In this document: piece by piece, positions 14,438 to 21,910 of the stretch
Numbering within the stretch: the stretch's first letter is position 1
How the letters are laid out: every line of letters starts with the position of its first letter
IMG/VR virus record: IMGVR_UViG_3300032236_000862
Location: 36,329 to 100,328 of that record
Direction: 5' to 3' (one strand)
Length of the DNA: 64,000 nucleotides
Source of the DNA: a virus
The notes under the pieces: model-generated
Database searches by the model: none
The model's input: only the letters and a program-made list of their open reading frames with translations
Told to the model about the DNA's origin: nothing
Position numbers and translations under genes: made by a program

Positions 14438-14879
14438 CATGGCAGAACCAATCAACGGAATGATAAATCACTCTGTTGCTGGGAATATGCTAGACCACGT
14501 AATTGCTCTCAACAGCATGCAGTTACCGGGTAATTTTCTAAATTACACGAGTAACAACAGCAGTTATCGAGATGCAATCCTCAATCGCTTGATTGAATCG
14601 CCTGTGTATGCATTGCAACTAATGCTTGCAGGTGTTAGGTCATCTAAAAACAATACAGACAACCTGCGTATCTTTAGCGAGTATGCAGCCGCTCTGTCCT
14701 ATGTTGCAGGTGATACGGAACTAGCCGGAGAGATTATCCTCCGCAATGATCCATCAACAAATAGTCCTCTGCTCAGGAGCATTGCAGAGTCACTATCAGT
14801 AGGCGTCAGCTCTGACACCTTCAAAGAGTTACTACGTGCTAGCACAACACAGGCAGCCCAACTGCTTGCTAATGCGTAG
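14415..14879 (+). CDS. Unknown 154-aa protein
   Basis: A helical, mostly neutral protein overlapping the previous gene by 23 bases. No motif recognised. The TAG stop is followed after one base by a CAACACAAACA copy, which therefore sits in the 42-base gap before the next gene. Confidence 0.65.
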   Translation: MSNRVAYDMAEPINGMINHSVAGNMLDHVIALNSMQLPGNFLNYTSNNSSYRDAILNRLIESPVYALQLMLAGVRSSKNNTDNLRIFSEYAAALSYVAGDTELAGEIILRNDPSTNSPLLRSIAESLSVGVSSDTFKELLRASTTQAAQLLANA

Positions 14880-14921
14880 CCAACACAAACAAACCAACAG
14901 CCTGAGAAAGGGAACCGTTCA

Positions 14922-15233
14922 ATGGCAATAGATGGACCAGTTAATCCTTGGTCAGACCAGATGCCCGCCCAAGACTATATAAGTTGTGATAGTTGCGGTC
15001 ATGGTATCGGTAAGACTCAAGCATTCACACAAATCTACAACCTTAGATATCGTGCAAATCAGTATTTCCATGCCGACCATCTGGGTTGTTCTGCAGCTAC
15101 TCAACTCAAGAATAGCCGCCCACGTATAGTGCTCAATCGTTACCGCAAAGGCATCATCAGCGAGCTGATGTATGGCGGAGATGGTGGCGAGGGAGACAGC
15201 TATGCCGATAAGGTTGATGATCTTGTCGAATAA
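14922..15233 (+). CDS. Zinc-finger-like protein, 103 aa
   Basis: CDSCG near residue 22 with later H/H/C (FHADHLGC) forms a plausible C2-HC zinc site; the C-terminus is acidic. The pattern resembles small phage HNH/LIM-like ribbons but lacks a nuclease motif. It is the last gene before the structured gap 15242-15409. Confidence 0.6.
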   Translation: MAIDGPVNPWSDQMPAQDYISCDSCGHGIGKTQAFTQIYNLRYRANQYFHADHLGCSAATQLKNSRPRIVLNRYRKGIISELMYGGDGGEGDSYADKVDDLVE

Positions 15234-15241
15234 GTAACACC

Positions 15242-15409
15242 GTTGTTGGTTGGTCAAGCCTACTTCAAGCATACTTGATCGAACCTAGACCAGAGTAATT
15301 TAAAGGCTCACGCATTAGTAGTACGTGATAACTAATGTATGCGAGATGAGAAGATAATGTGCGGAGGCATCCAGTCCCTGTGAGCATCAGGGGTAGGCCA
15401 ACCAACAAC
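15242..15409 (+). ncRNA. Candidate structured RNA closed by a 14-bp terminal stem
   Basis: GTTGTTGGTTGGTC (15242-15255) pairs with GGCCAACCAACAAC (15396-15409), one wobble. Inside are TCAAG/CTTGA, CATTAGT/ACTAATG (15313-15337) and CCCTG/CAGGG (15376-15392) hairpins, so a multi-branched fold of about 168 nt is possible. It ends 18 bases before the 15428 start, just ahead of AAGGAG. It may be a cis-acting leader of the AAA+/VWA operon or a free-standing RNA; no known class is recognised. Confidence 0.5.
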
Positions 15410-15427
15410 CCTTACTAAGGAGAGCAT

Positions 15428-15667
15428 ATGTGTCACGAATGTGGCGATGAAAACTACGGAGATATGAATCAGATTCCACCTGAAGAGATGGAAGAGTTCA
15501 TTGACTTCGCATGTCTGCAAGTATCTAAAGTAATAGATAAAGCAGAAGATAAAGGATTCCTTTACCAACTCATTACTGAGTGGCCAAGGGAAAGGCAAGC
15601 GGCATTCGCTCTTGCTACGATACTAGAGGAACGATTAAACTCGTCCTGGCAAGAAGAAGGGGAATAA
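15428..15667 (+). CDS. Unknown 79-aa acidic protein
   Basis: Begins MCHECGDE, so a single CxxC sits at the N-terminus, followed by acidic helices. ATG after AAGGAGAGCAT. It is the first gene after the structured RNA and is separated from the AAA+ gene only by its stop codon. Confidence 0.65.
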   Translation: MCHECGDENYGDMNQIPPEEMEEFIDFACLQVSKVIDKAEDKGFLYQLITEWPRERQAAFALATILEERLNSSWQEEGE

Positions 15668-17056
15668 ATGGACATCTCAATGTTCGTTGAATCGTACGAG
15701 CCTACTATGGGCAACCACCGTCGTCAGATATTGGTGGTTCCATACAAGGACGGCATCAATCTCTACTCTCGTGTGACTGATGGTACTAAGGGCACTCACA
15801 ATAAGTGGGAGCCAACAACCCTAGACACACTAACAAGTGAGGTTAAAGATAACGAGCAAACAACTCGTCGTCCTGTAGGTGTGTACGTAACATCTGCTGA
15901 TGTGCGTGCCATTGATAGCAAGGGCTATTCTCCAGTCCTAACTACCAAGGCAGTAGGCGCACATAACAAGTCCATTGCAGAAGTTAAATCCGATGTGATG
16001 GATATCGTAACAGGCTTCTACTCTCAAATCGAGGTAGGAGATGACCAACTGGAGGAATACGTGATAGATAACCGAGCAACAACTAGCCCGCTAGTCGTTC
16101 CCGTGCCAACACAAACACTCGATGCTCCGGCCCAACAAGCCGCTCCTGCATTCAATGTGTCGTTGGCCACAGTTCCACCATTGCATCTAGCACAACGCTA
16201 TGTGCATCGCAAGGTCTACAACGTTGAAGACTTTGCTATCTTTGATACCGCTCGTGCTGATGGTATCAACGTGCTTATCTACGGCCCAACCGGCCCTGGT
16301 AAGACAACAGCTGTAGAAGCGTGGGCCGCTGATCGTGGCTTGCGTATGGCTACAGTATCTGGCAACGCATCTATGGAGTCACGCCAGTTGTTCGGTGGCT
16401 TCATTCCTGACGGCAATGGTAGTTATGGCTGGATTGACGGTCCAGTAACTGACGTTGTCCGTAACGGTGGTGTTCTACTACTGGACGAGATGAACTTCAT
16501 CAGTCCTAAAATCTACACCACACTCTATCCACTAACCGATGGTCGTCGTACTATCACTCTGCTCGACCATATGGGCGAGACAATCACAGCGCATCCTGAT
16601 CTTACGATCTTTGCGACTATGAATCCTGACTACGTAGGTACAACACCTCTCAACTATGCAATGCGTAACCGCTTTGATATCCAGTTGATGTGGGATTACG
16701 ACGATGCTGTCGAGGAGAAGCTTGTTAGTAGCAAGGCTCTTCGTACACTAGTCAAGTCTCTTCGTACTGAAGCAGCTAAGGGTCAGTACGATACTCCAAT
16801 CTCTACTAACATGCTGATCGAGTTCAGTGACTTTGTAACCAAGCTTGGTTATGACTTCGCAGTTGAGAACTTTATCGCTCACTTCGGCTCTGACGAGCAA
16901 GCGTCTGTACGTCTGGTCTTCCAGACACATCAGTACAACATCCAATCTGACTTCGGTATTGCACCGGAGATCAAGAACGATGAGTCAGAATCAACACAAA
17001 CACAATCTGATCGTTTAAAAGCATGGGTCGCAACAGCCAATTCAATGACGGTCTAA
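15668..17056 (+). CDS. MoxR/CobS-type AAA+ ATPase
   Basis: A 462-aa protein. The first 170 residues form a phage-specific domain. The AAA+ module carries Walker A GPTGPGKTT (about residue 206), Walker B GGVLLLDEMN (about 267-276), sensor-1 ATMNPDY and the MRNRFD arginine-finger region, all as in MoxR/CobS-like ATPases. These remodel partners through VWA-domain proteins, and the next gene is such a protein. Two CAACACAAACA copies lie in it (16107 and 16992). Confidence 0.85.
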   Translation: MDISMFVESYEPTMGNHRRQILVVPYKDGINLYSRVTDGTKGTHNKWEPTTLDTLTSEVKDNEQTTRRPVGVYVTSADVRAIDSKGYSPVLTTKAVGAHNKSIAEVKSDVMDIVTGFYSQIEVGDDQLEEYVIDNRATTSPLVVPVPTQTLDAPAQQAAPAFNVSLATVPPLHLAQRYVHRKVYNVEDFAIFDTARADGINVLIYGPTGPGKTTAVEAWAADRGLRMATVSGNASMESRQLFGGFIPDGNGSYGWIDGPVTDVVRNGGVLLLDEMNFISPKIYTTLYPLTDGRRTITLLDHMGETITAHPDLTIFATMNPDYVGTTPLNYAMRNRFDIQLMWDYDDAVEEKLVSSKALRTLVKSLRTEAAKGQYDTPISTNMLIEFSDFVTKLGYDFAVENFIAHFGSDEQASVRLVFQTHQYNIQSDFGIAPEIKNDESESTQTQSDRLKAWVATANSMTV

Positions 17057-17067
17057 GGAGGTGGTAA

Positions 17068-18897
17068 ATGTTTGACGACAATCTAAATGAGCGTTATATG
17101 GAACAGCGTGATGAGGAATCTCAATTACGCTCTATCAGATTAAACGCTCTATGCCGTGTCTACGAACAAGCTGACAGGGTTATTACCGGTGATCCGGTTC
17201 TAGTCCACGTGGTGCCTGATGGTCCTGCGCCTGCTTGGTCTGATGGCCAGGCTATCTACATCAACGCTAGTGAGATCGAAGACATTGATCTTGAAGCGTT
17301 ATCTCAGGTCAATGGCCTGAACTTCCACGAGCTAGCTCACCATCTGTATACTCCCCGCAAGGGAACAGTATTCATGAAGGAAGTTATCAATCGTGGACTA
17401 ATGCAAGCGGCCAATATGCTGGAGGACCAGCGTATCGAGACGTTGCTTGTAGCCCGCTATCCATCAGTAGCGCCGTTCTTAACTGCAACGTGCGCTCGTT
17501 ATCTAGGTAGTACCCCTGAGGAAGCGGAAGGTGCTTATATGCTCCTACGTGGTCGCAGGTATCTACCTATTCAGATACGTGAAGCATTCAGGGACTTGTT
17601 CTATGAGCCTAAGCTCATCCCTGTAATTGCTGACATCGTAGACCAGTATAGGTTGCTTGTATTCCCCCGTGATTACGACAAAGCAATCGAACTCATCCAA
17701 CGTTGGAACGATGAGGTAATCGGCCAGTTGCCTAACCCACAGAATCTTCCTAAGGGTATGACCGGCTGTACTGATCGTGATGCCGTAGGTAAAGGTCGTC
17801 CTGAACCTGGCAAAGCCCAGGAGAAAGACGCTGAACGTGCCAAGGGTATGGGTAAGGCGGAATCAACTACGCCCAACACAAACAAACCCACAGCACCTGC
17901 ACCAACAACACAGCAAGAAGCACTTGATATGGCAAATGCTAAGCCAACAAATGGTGAAGCATCGCCCCCATCAATCACTCCTGGTACAGGCCATCATGAA
18001 AGCCTAGGTGGTATCCCAGACAGTGTGCACGACATGCTAACGGATGTTATTGACACCGTTATGTCTAGCAAGGAAGTGCTTCAAGATCTAAAAACCAAGC
18101 AAAAGGTAATTGTAGGTGGTGACGGTAAGCATACCGATACCATCAAGCGTGGTCGTTATGACACAGCGCCTGTTCCATCAGACGCAATGGTTACCTATCG
18201 TAAGTTCGCACGTGAACTAGAACGCTTACGTGATGAATGCGAGCCTGCTTGGCACAAGGAGGAGGCTAGTGGCAAGCTCAATGTCCAGCGTGTTATTCGT
18301 GGATGTGAGATTGATGAAGCCTTTGACCGCTGGGATGAAGGCACGGACGGCACTGATGTGGAGGCTGTGATCCTCGTGGATCGCTCAGGCTCTATGTCCG
18401 GTGGCAATGACCGTGGCGCATCCATTGCGTCTTGGACTATCAAGCGTGCACTAGAAGGCATCGGCGCTCCGGTGACCGTGTACTCGTTTGATGACGAGAC
18501 GGAGTTGGCTTACAATCGAACAGAACTAGCCAACAAGACGCACTACAAGTTCATCTACGGCAGTGGTGGCACAGAGCCTTATAGTGCCTTGCTTGCTGCA
18601 GAGCAAGTTCTTCTATCATCTCGTAAGAAGAACAAGATGTTGTTCATTGTTACTGATGGCGCCTTTGGTGAAAAAAGTGACGAGGTTATCGAACGTATGG
18701 GTAAGCGTGGCATTCTTACCGCTATGTCCTTAATCATGGGCGACAATGACATGAAGTTCTACCAAGAACGATATGGCTACAGTGACGATACGTTTAGACA
18801 CGGTGTAGAAATCTATGCCCGTATCAATACGGCTCGTGACCTGCTGCCATTTGCTAGATCAGTAGTTACCGGAGCAATCAGAAAGCGAGGAAGATAA
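17068..18897 (+). CDS. VWA-domain protein with N-terminal HExxH (CobT/DUF2201-like)
   Basis: A 609-aa partner of the preceding ATPase, 11 bp downstream with AAGGAGGTGG before its start. Residues about 1-200 form a metallopeptidase-like domain with HELAH at 87-91; a disordered P/T/A/E-rich linker (about 230-320) follows, then a C-terminal VWA domain with MIDAS motif DRSGSMS starting near residue 438 and the later TDGAFG loop. This architecture matches MoxR-associated VWA proteins, which act as adaptors or chaperone/chelatase-like subunits. Whether the HExxH is catalytic is unknown. Confidence 0.85.
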   Translation: MFDDNLNERYMEQRDEESQLRSIRLNALCRVYEQADRVITGDPVLVHVVPDGPAPAWSDGQAIYINASEIEDIDLEALSQVNGLNFHELAHHLYTPRKGTVFMKEVINRGLMQAANMLEDQRIETLLVARYPSVAPFLTATCARYLGSTPEEAEGAYMLLRGRRYLPIQIREAFRDLFYEPKLIPVIADIVDQYRLLVFPRDYDKAIELIQRWNDEVIGQLPNPQNLPKGMTGCTDRDAVGKGRPEPGKAQEKDAERAKGMGKAESTTPNTNKPTAPAPTTQQEALDMANAKPTNGEASPPSITPGTGHHESLGGIPDSVHDMLTDVIDTVMSSKEVLQDLKTKQKVIVGGDGKHTDTIKRGRYDTAPVPSDAMVTYRKFARELERLRDECEPAWHKEEASGKLNVQRVIRGCEIDEAFDRWDEGTDGTDVEAVILVDRSGSMSGGNDRGASIASWTIKRALEGIGAPVTVYSFDDETELAYNRTELANKTHYKFIYGSGGTEPYSALLAAEQVLLSSRKKNKMLFIVTDGAFGEKSDEVIERMGKRGILTAMSLIMGDNDMKFYQERYGYSDDTFRHGVEIYARINTARDLLPFARSVVTGAIRKRGR

Positions 18898-19088
18898 TGT
18901 ACACAATCTATGACAGCCTAACGGAGACCTTGATAGAGGTATTCAATGACTATGAATCAGCCCAGATGTTCCTGCTTCATATATCAGATGAAATCAACGA
19001 TGGTGGGGCTAACCTATCTATCGAAGCTATCACTCCAGCACACGAGTGGGCTCAAGATAATGGCATCATGTTGGCATCATTAGCATGA
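18897..19088 (+). CDS. Unknown 63-aa protein
   Basis: Starts inside the stop region of the VWA gene (TAATG) and is coupled downstream by ATGA. Mixed alpha/beta, acidic; reminiscent of small adaptor-like proteins. Its tight coupling suggests a role with the AAA+/VWA pair, which is inference. Confidence 0.6.
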   Translation: MYTIYDSLTETLIEVFNDYESAQMFLLHISDEINDGGANLSIEAITPAHEWAQDNGIMLASLA

Positions 19089-19237
19089 CCACTCGTCAAG
19101 AAGATCCGGCAGCATGGCTCAGTGAGATGTTGAGGCAGAGGGAACTTGACCTGCTCAACACAAACAAAGCTATCGTACGCAACCTACTAGTCAAGCATGG
19201 GGCTGAAGATCTTATCCCTATGCTGTTGGAGGACTAA
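19085..19237 (+). CDS. Unknown 50-aa helical protein
   Basis: ATG at 19085 overlaps the previous stop; TAA at 19235-19237 overlaps the next start. Sequence is one or two helices (AAWLSEMLRQRELDLL and a C-terminal AEDLIPMLLED). A CAACACAAACA copy encodes its L-N-T-N-K. Not recognised. Confidence 0.55.
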   Translation: MTTRQEDPAAWLSEMLRQRELDLLNTNKAIVRNLLVKHGAEDLIPMLLED

Positions 19238-19356
19238 TGATCAAATGCAATCTATGTAAGAACGTATTGGGCCAAGACGACTCGTACGTAGTTCACAGTC
19301 AAACAGCAACGTGCTGGGACTGTTACTTCGGAGAAGACACGGGAGAACGATGGTAA
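19237..19356 (+). CDS. 39-aa zinc ribbon miniprotein
   Basis: ATG at 19237, TAA at 19354-19356. CNLC at residues 4-7 and CWDC near 28-31 make a minimal four-cysteine ribbon. Coupled on both sides by overlapping start and stop codons. Confidence 0.6.
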   Translation: MIKCNLCKNVLGQDDSYVVHSQTATCWDCYFGEDTGERW

Positions 19357-19802
19357 ATACATTCCTGCCATATGCAGACTTCAAGCAAGTGGCGCAATCC
19401 CTAGACGATAGGAGACTCGGCAAGCAACGTGTAGAGGCGTTGCAGATTCTGAGGGCCAACCTGGGTCTAACTGTGGGATGGCGCAATCATCCGGCTGCTG
19501 TAATGTGGCGGGGGCATGAAGGTCTACTAGCCAAATACACCATAACAATCTGTAATGAGTGGACTAAGCGTGGCTATGTAGACAATACCAAGCAGCAAGT
19601 GATCGAACTAATGAAGCAGTACAACCTAAAGCCAATCAAGAAGCCTTGGTGGCTTGGGGCAAGCACGTTTCATGAGAGTCATCAGTCTAACCTCAAGCGT
19701 AAGCTTCCAGAGCATTACGACTTTGATGTAGCTGACGACATGCCATACCAATGGCCAACCCCTGAAGGTACGTTCCGAACAACTAAAAAGGAGAAAGAAT
19801 GA
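19350..19802 (+). CDS. MSMEG_6728-type protein, pyrimidine-dimer DNA glycosylase-like
   Basis: A 150-aa product with start at 19350 (MVNTFLPYADF), chosen because family members begin in this way. Diagnostic blocks: LDDRRLGKQRVEALQILRA, WRNHPAAVMWRGHE, a WLG..TFHESHQSNLKRK stretch and PYQWPTPEG at the end. This family is annotated as related to T4 endonuclease V-like pyrimidine dimer glycosylases; biochemical proof is limited. It probably repairs UV damage in phage or host DNA. Confidence 0.8.
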   Translation: MVNTFLPYADFKQVAQSLDDRRLGKQRVEALQILRANLGLTVGWRNHPAAVMWRGHEGLLAKYTITICNEWTKRGYVDNTKQQVIELMKQYNLKPIKKPWWLGASTFHESHQSNLKRKLPEHYDFDVADDMPYQWPTPEGTFRTTKKEKE

Positions 19803-20254
19803 TAACTACAACCCGCAAAGAAGCAATCACCTTGATTGAGGAAAGCATCAACAATGTTATTCCCCTGCAAGATGACAGGCTTGAGAAGGTCATTTATGCA
19901 GTTAACAATGACCTCGCAGTCAGGGACTGGGTCTTGGGTATGCCTAATAGGTTTACCCTTGAAGAGTCTATTGACTTTGTACGTTATATGGCCGTGCACA
20001 CCACAGCATTGGATAGTGTGCCGTTCATCACAATCAATGCCGTGTTTGAGTATGAGCGTGGCAATTCAGACAAGGCTCTGTTAATGATTGACTATGTCAA
20101 TGCGGTTAATAATAACTACCCATTGGCTAAGCTAATCACCAGGACTTTTGATGCAGGTTGGGCACCAGAAATGTTTGCTCAAATGCGTCAAGAGCTGGAC
20201 GCCAAAGTAATGGCGGACTGCAATGAAGAACCAATCAGAGAGGAAGACAACTAA
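19799..20254 (+). CDS. DUF4192-like protein
   Basis: A 151-aa helical protein. The stretch AVFEYERGNSDKALLMIDYVNAV...YPLAKLITRTFDAGWAPEMF matches the C-terminal half of actinobacterial DUF4192 proteins (small helical repeats), of unknown function. Overlaps the previous stop by four bases and is coupled to the next gene by TAATG. Confidence 0.6.
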   Translation: MITTTRKEAITLIEESINNVIPLQDDRLEKVIYAVNNDLAVRDWVLGMPNRFTLEESIDFVRYMAVHTTALDSVPFITINAVFEYERGNSDKALLMIDYVNAVNNNYPLAKLITRTFDAGWAPEMFAQMRQELDAKVMADCNEEPIREEDN

Positions 20255-20394
20255 TGTCAGACAAAATCATATGGCAAGCAGCAATAACAGCAGATATGGT
20301 AGAAGACTGGACGGAAGATGAGATTGAAATGCTCATAGCTGACCTAGATGACGCAGTTAAATCAACCTATGAAGATTGGGAGCTACGTGACTAA
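20254..20394 (+). CDS. Small acidic protein, 46 aa
   Basis: ATG at 20254, TAA at 20392-20394. Strongly acidic helix (WTEDEIEMLIADLDDAV). Its 3' end overlaps the GTG start of the next gene. Unknown. Confidence 0.55.
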   Translation: MSDKIIWQAAITADMVEDWTEDEIEMLIADLDDAVKSTYEDWELRD

Positions 20395-20563
20395 ATACAG
20401 AGTAACTATCCATGAGCACATTATCAGTGATCTTTGGGTGGAAGCAGACAACCAAAGTGATGCCAGAGACATAGCCGAGGAGCACATCAGCGAAGGCTTC
20501 AACGGATGGGTTGTGGATGAGATGGCCGGTTGGATCGAGACCGGTGACATCGAGGAGGTTTGA
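20387..20563 (+). CDS. Unknown 58-aa protein
   Basis: GTG at 20387 is preferred to an in-frame ATG at 20369 because GGGAG lies five bases upstream of the GTG. The sequence (beta, VEADNQSDARDIAEEHI helix, beta) resembles small phage proteins with an A-D-A-x-x-x-A helix. Stop TGA is followed at once by a CAACACAAACA copy and then a TATACTAT element. Confidence 0.6.
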   Translation: MTKYRVTIHEHIISDLWVEADNQSDARDIAEEHISEGFNGWVVDEMAGWIETGDIEEV

Positions 20564-20582
20564 CCAACACAAACAACCGAGT

Positions 20583-20595
20583 TATACTATATACA
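20583..20595 (+). promoter_or_regulatory. Plus-strand TATACTAT promoter-like element
   Basis: GTTATACTATATACAG precedes the GAAGGGAAG ribosome site of 20608. It matches the elements upstream of leftward genes, in particular 7964-7978, but in the opposite orientation, so the element follows gene direction. Confidence 0.5.
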
Positions 20596-20607
20596 GAAGG
20601 GAAGTAA

Positions 20608-20835
20608 ATGAGCGATGACAGTGACCTATATGACCTGCGCCTTACCTTTAGGGTTAAACTAAAGAAATGGCGTGTAGACGACCAGCATGATCGTAACAAT
20701 CAAGAGTGGTCTCTAAGATTCTGGGATAGAAACCTAGAGGAGTGGAAGATCGCTAACGAGTCGGATCTAAATAGGCCAGGTGAGCAGGGCTATATCGAAA
20801 GCATACAAATCATTACTAATAAAAAGGGAGGGTGA
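20608..20835 (+). CDS. Unknown 75-aa protein
   Basis: Acidic/basic mixed beta-type protein: FRVKLKKWRVDDQHDRNN and a central W-rich segment. ATG after AGAAGGGAAGTAA. First gene after the promoter-like element at 20583. Not recognised. Confidence 0.6.
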   Translation: MSDDSDLYDLRLTFRVKLKKWRVDDQHDRNNQEWSLRFWDRNLEEWKIANESDLNRPGEQGYIESIQIITNKKGG

Positions 20836-20842
20836 GCATGTA

Positions 20843-21079
20843 ATGCAATTTGCACAGTTTACAATCAAAACCAAGGAGATAAAGAAACTGGTAGACGCCT
20901 TAGAGACAGCCGGATTAGAGGTCAGCATGACCAACGGCAAACACCATGTAAAGGTAGTCAATCCAGGGACTAAGAAAGTAGTCTTCTTTGGACCGCAATC
21001 TCTGGGCGACCCCAGAGCTGGTAAGAACATACTAAGGGACCTGAAGAAGGTCGGATTCAATCAACAAATAAAACTATAA
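20843..21079 (+). CDS. HicA-like dsRBD-fold protein (orphan)
   Basis: A 78-aa product with ATG at 20843, nine bases after AAGGGAGGG. The pattern LVDALETAGLEVSMTNGKHHVKVVNP, then a KVVFFGP strand, then NILRDLKKVGF at the C-terminus is that of HicA mRNA interferases (alpha-beta-beta-beta-alpha with a conserved H). No HicB antitoxin is next to it (the next gene does not look like one). It may be an RNA-binding protein derived from a toxin, or act on host mRNA. Confidence 0.65.
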   Translation: MQFAQFTIKTKEIKKLVDALETAGLEVSMTNGKHHVKVVNPGTKKVVFFGPQSLGDPRAGKNILRDLKKVGFNQQIKL

Positions 21080-21089
21080 GGAGGGCCTC

Positions 21090-21365
21090 ATGGCCAAGGT
21101 AACTAAAACACTAAAGGCAACACTAACCAAGAACTTGTCAGTAGAAAAGGGTGGAGCATGGCTTCTCACCATCACTGAGAGTCATCTATCTGATAGGCCT
21201 ACACATTCTGCATGGGCCAACCCATCTGCTGCAAAGCGTTTCTTGAAGCAGTGGGTTATTGAGAACACACCACGCAAGTCAATCAAGATGGTAGTTGGGG
21301 CCACAAATGACCTAGGTAAGCCAACCCATCTATCAGGTGAGCTAACATGGAAGGCTGATGCATGA
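21090..21365 (+). CDS. Unknown 91-aa protein
   Basis: ATG after AAGGAGGGCCTC. Basic beta-type start (MAKVTKTLKATLTKNL), a W-L-L-T-I strand and a helix AAKRFLKQWV. It is placed where a HicB antitoxin would be but lacks the HicB beta-hairpin and RHH pattern. Coupled to 21362 by overlap. Confidence 0.6.
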   Translation: MAKVTKTLKATLTKNLSVEKGGAWLLTITESHLSDRPTHSAWANPSAAKRFLKQWVIENTPRKSIKMVVGATNDLGKPTHLSGELTWKADA

Positions 21366-21496
21366 TGGACATGGAGACTGTACTACCCCGTACCTGCAAT
21401 ATGTGTCATGGTACGGGGGTCGTTTACTGGGAATCAGATGACGACTTTGATGTAGAACAATGCGAGTGCCAATACAAAGGAGAAACAAGTGCCTAA
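21362..21496 (+). CDS. 44-aa zinc miniprotein with CxxCxGxG
   Basis: ATG at 21362, TAA at 21494-21496. CNMCHGTG at residues 12-19 and CEC near 34-36 resemble half a DnaJ zinc repeat, similar to the motif in 13682-14437. Coupled at both ends by overlapping codons. Confidence 0.6.
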   Translation: MMDMETVLPRTCNMCHGTGVVYWESDDDFDVEQCECQYKGETSA

Positions 21497-21698
21497 GTTC
21501 CGTGTACAGTTTGATACAACCCGCCAAGGTACATTTATCTTTGATGCTGAAGATAAGGACCACGCAATAGAAATATATACCGGCCTAGTCGAGGGTACGA
21601 CATACCCCGATGAAATTGATGGCTATGAGGATACAGAGGTATCAGACAGCACATACTATGAGCTAACCGATAACTCAGGTAAGCACATAGCTGACTAA
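21489..21698 (+). CDS. Unknown 69-aa protein, last of the rightward island
   Basis: GTG at 21489 with AAAGGAG seven bases upstream. Acidic; begins MPKFRVQFDTTRQGTFIF, with a DKDHAIEIYTGLV helix. Similar in layout to 20387-20563 (strand, helix with DHA/DAR, strand), so possibly paralogous. It ends 13 bases before the convergent terminator. Confidence 0.65.
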   Translation: MPKFRVQFDTTRQGTFIFDAEDKDHAIEIYTGLVEGTTYPDEIDGYEDTEVSDSTYYELTDNSGKHIAD

Positions 21699-21711
21699 TA
21701 GATAACCAAAA

Positions 21712-21741
21712 AGCCCCCGGCTCTTAATTGAGTCGGGGGCT
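21712..21741. terminator. Bidirectional terminator at the convergent junction
   Basis: AGCCCCCG (21712-21719) pairs with CGGGGGCT (21734-21741). T-rich tracts follow on both strands (TTTATGTTT on plus; five T on minus), so it can stop transcription from both sides. The inverted CAACACAAACA copy (21745-21755) sits between it and the stop of 21768-21902. Confidence 0.9.
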
Positions 21742-21767
21742 TTATGTTTGTGTTGGCCTTTTTTGGC

Positions 21768-21902
21768 CTACTCGATAGGGTCAGTAATGTCGTTTTCTAA
21801 TTCGTCAAGGTCATCCTCATCGAAGTCGAAGTCATCAAAACCATCTTCGAAGTCATCTTCGAAGTCTTCGTCGTATAGGTCTGGGTTAATCTCGTCTGAC
21901 AT
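21768..21902 (-). CDS. 44-aa extremely acidic protein
   Basis: ATG complementary to 21900-21902, TAG at 21768-21770. More than half of its residues are D or E, with spaced F/Y/L residues (DEDFEDDFEDGFDDFDFDED), no K or R. Such proteins can mimic DNA or bind basic partners (DNA-mimic anti-restriction or anti-nucleoid proteins) or may simply be an acidic tail peptide. It is the last gene after the ribonucleotide reductase and may share its transcript. Confidence 0.65.
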   Translation of the reverse strand: MSDEINPDLYDEDFEDDFEDGFDDFDFDEDDLDELENDITDPIE

Positions 21903-21910
21903 GTTTCTCC

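Larger units (their letters stand above)
11190..21755 (+). repeat. Dispersed 11-mer CAACACAAACA, 11 exact copies
   Basis: Exact copies on the plus strand begin at 11190, 11891, 12865, 13567, 14881, 16107, 16992, 17874, 19156 and 20565; one inverted copy spans 21745-21755 beside the convergent terminator. Most are preceded by C (CCAACACAAACA). Spacing is 0.7-1.4 kb. Inside genes it is read in two frames (T-Q-T and N-T-N); others lie in a leader or immediately after stop codons. No exact copy was found elsewhere in the window; a 9-base match on the minus strand lies at 34191-34199 before another terminator. Confidence 0.9.

Noticed and set aside
20843-21365. Complete HicAB toxin-antitoxin pair
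   Set aside because: The 21090-21365 product lacks the HicB partial RNase-H-like domain and a DNA-binding tail, so only a HicA-like protein is claimed.
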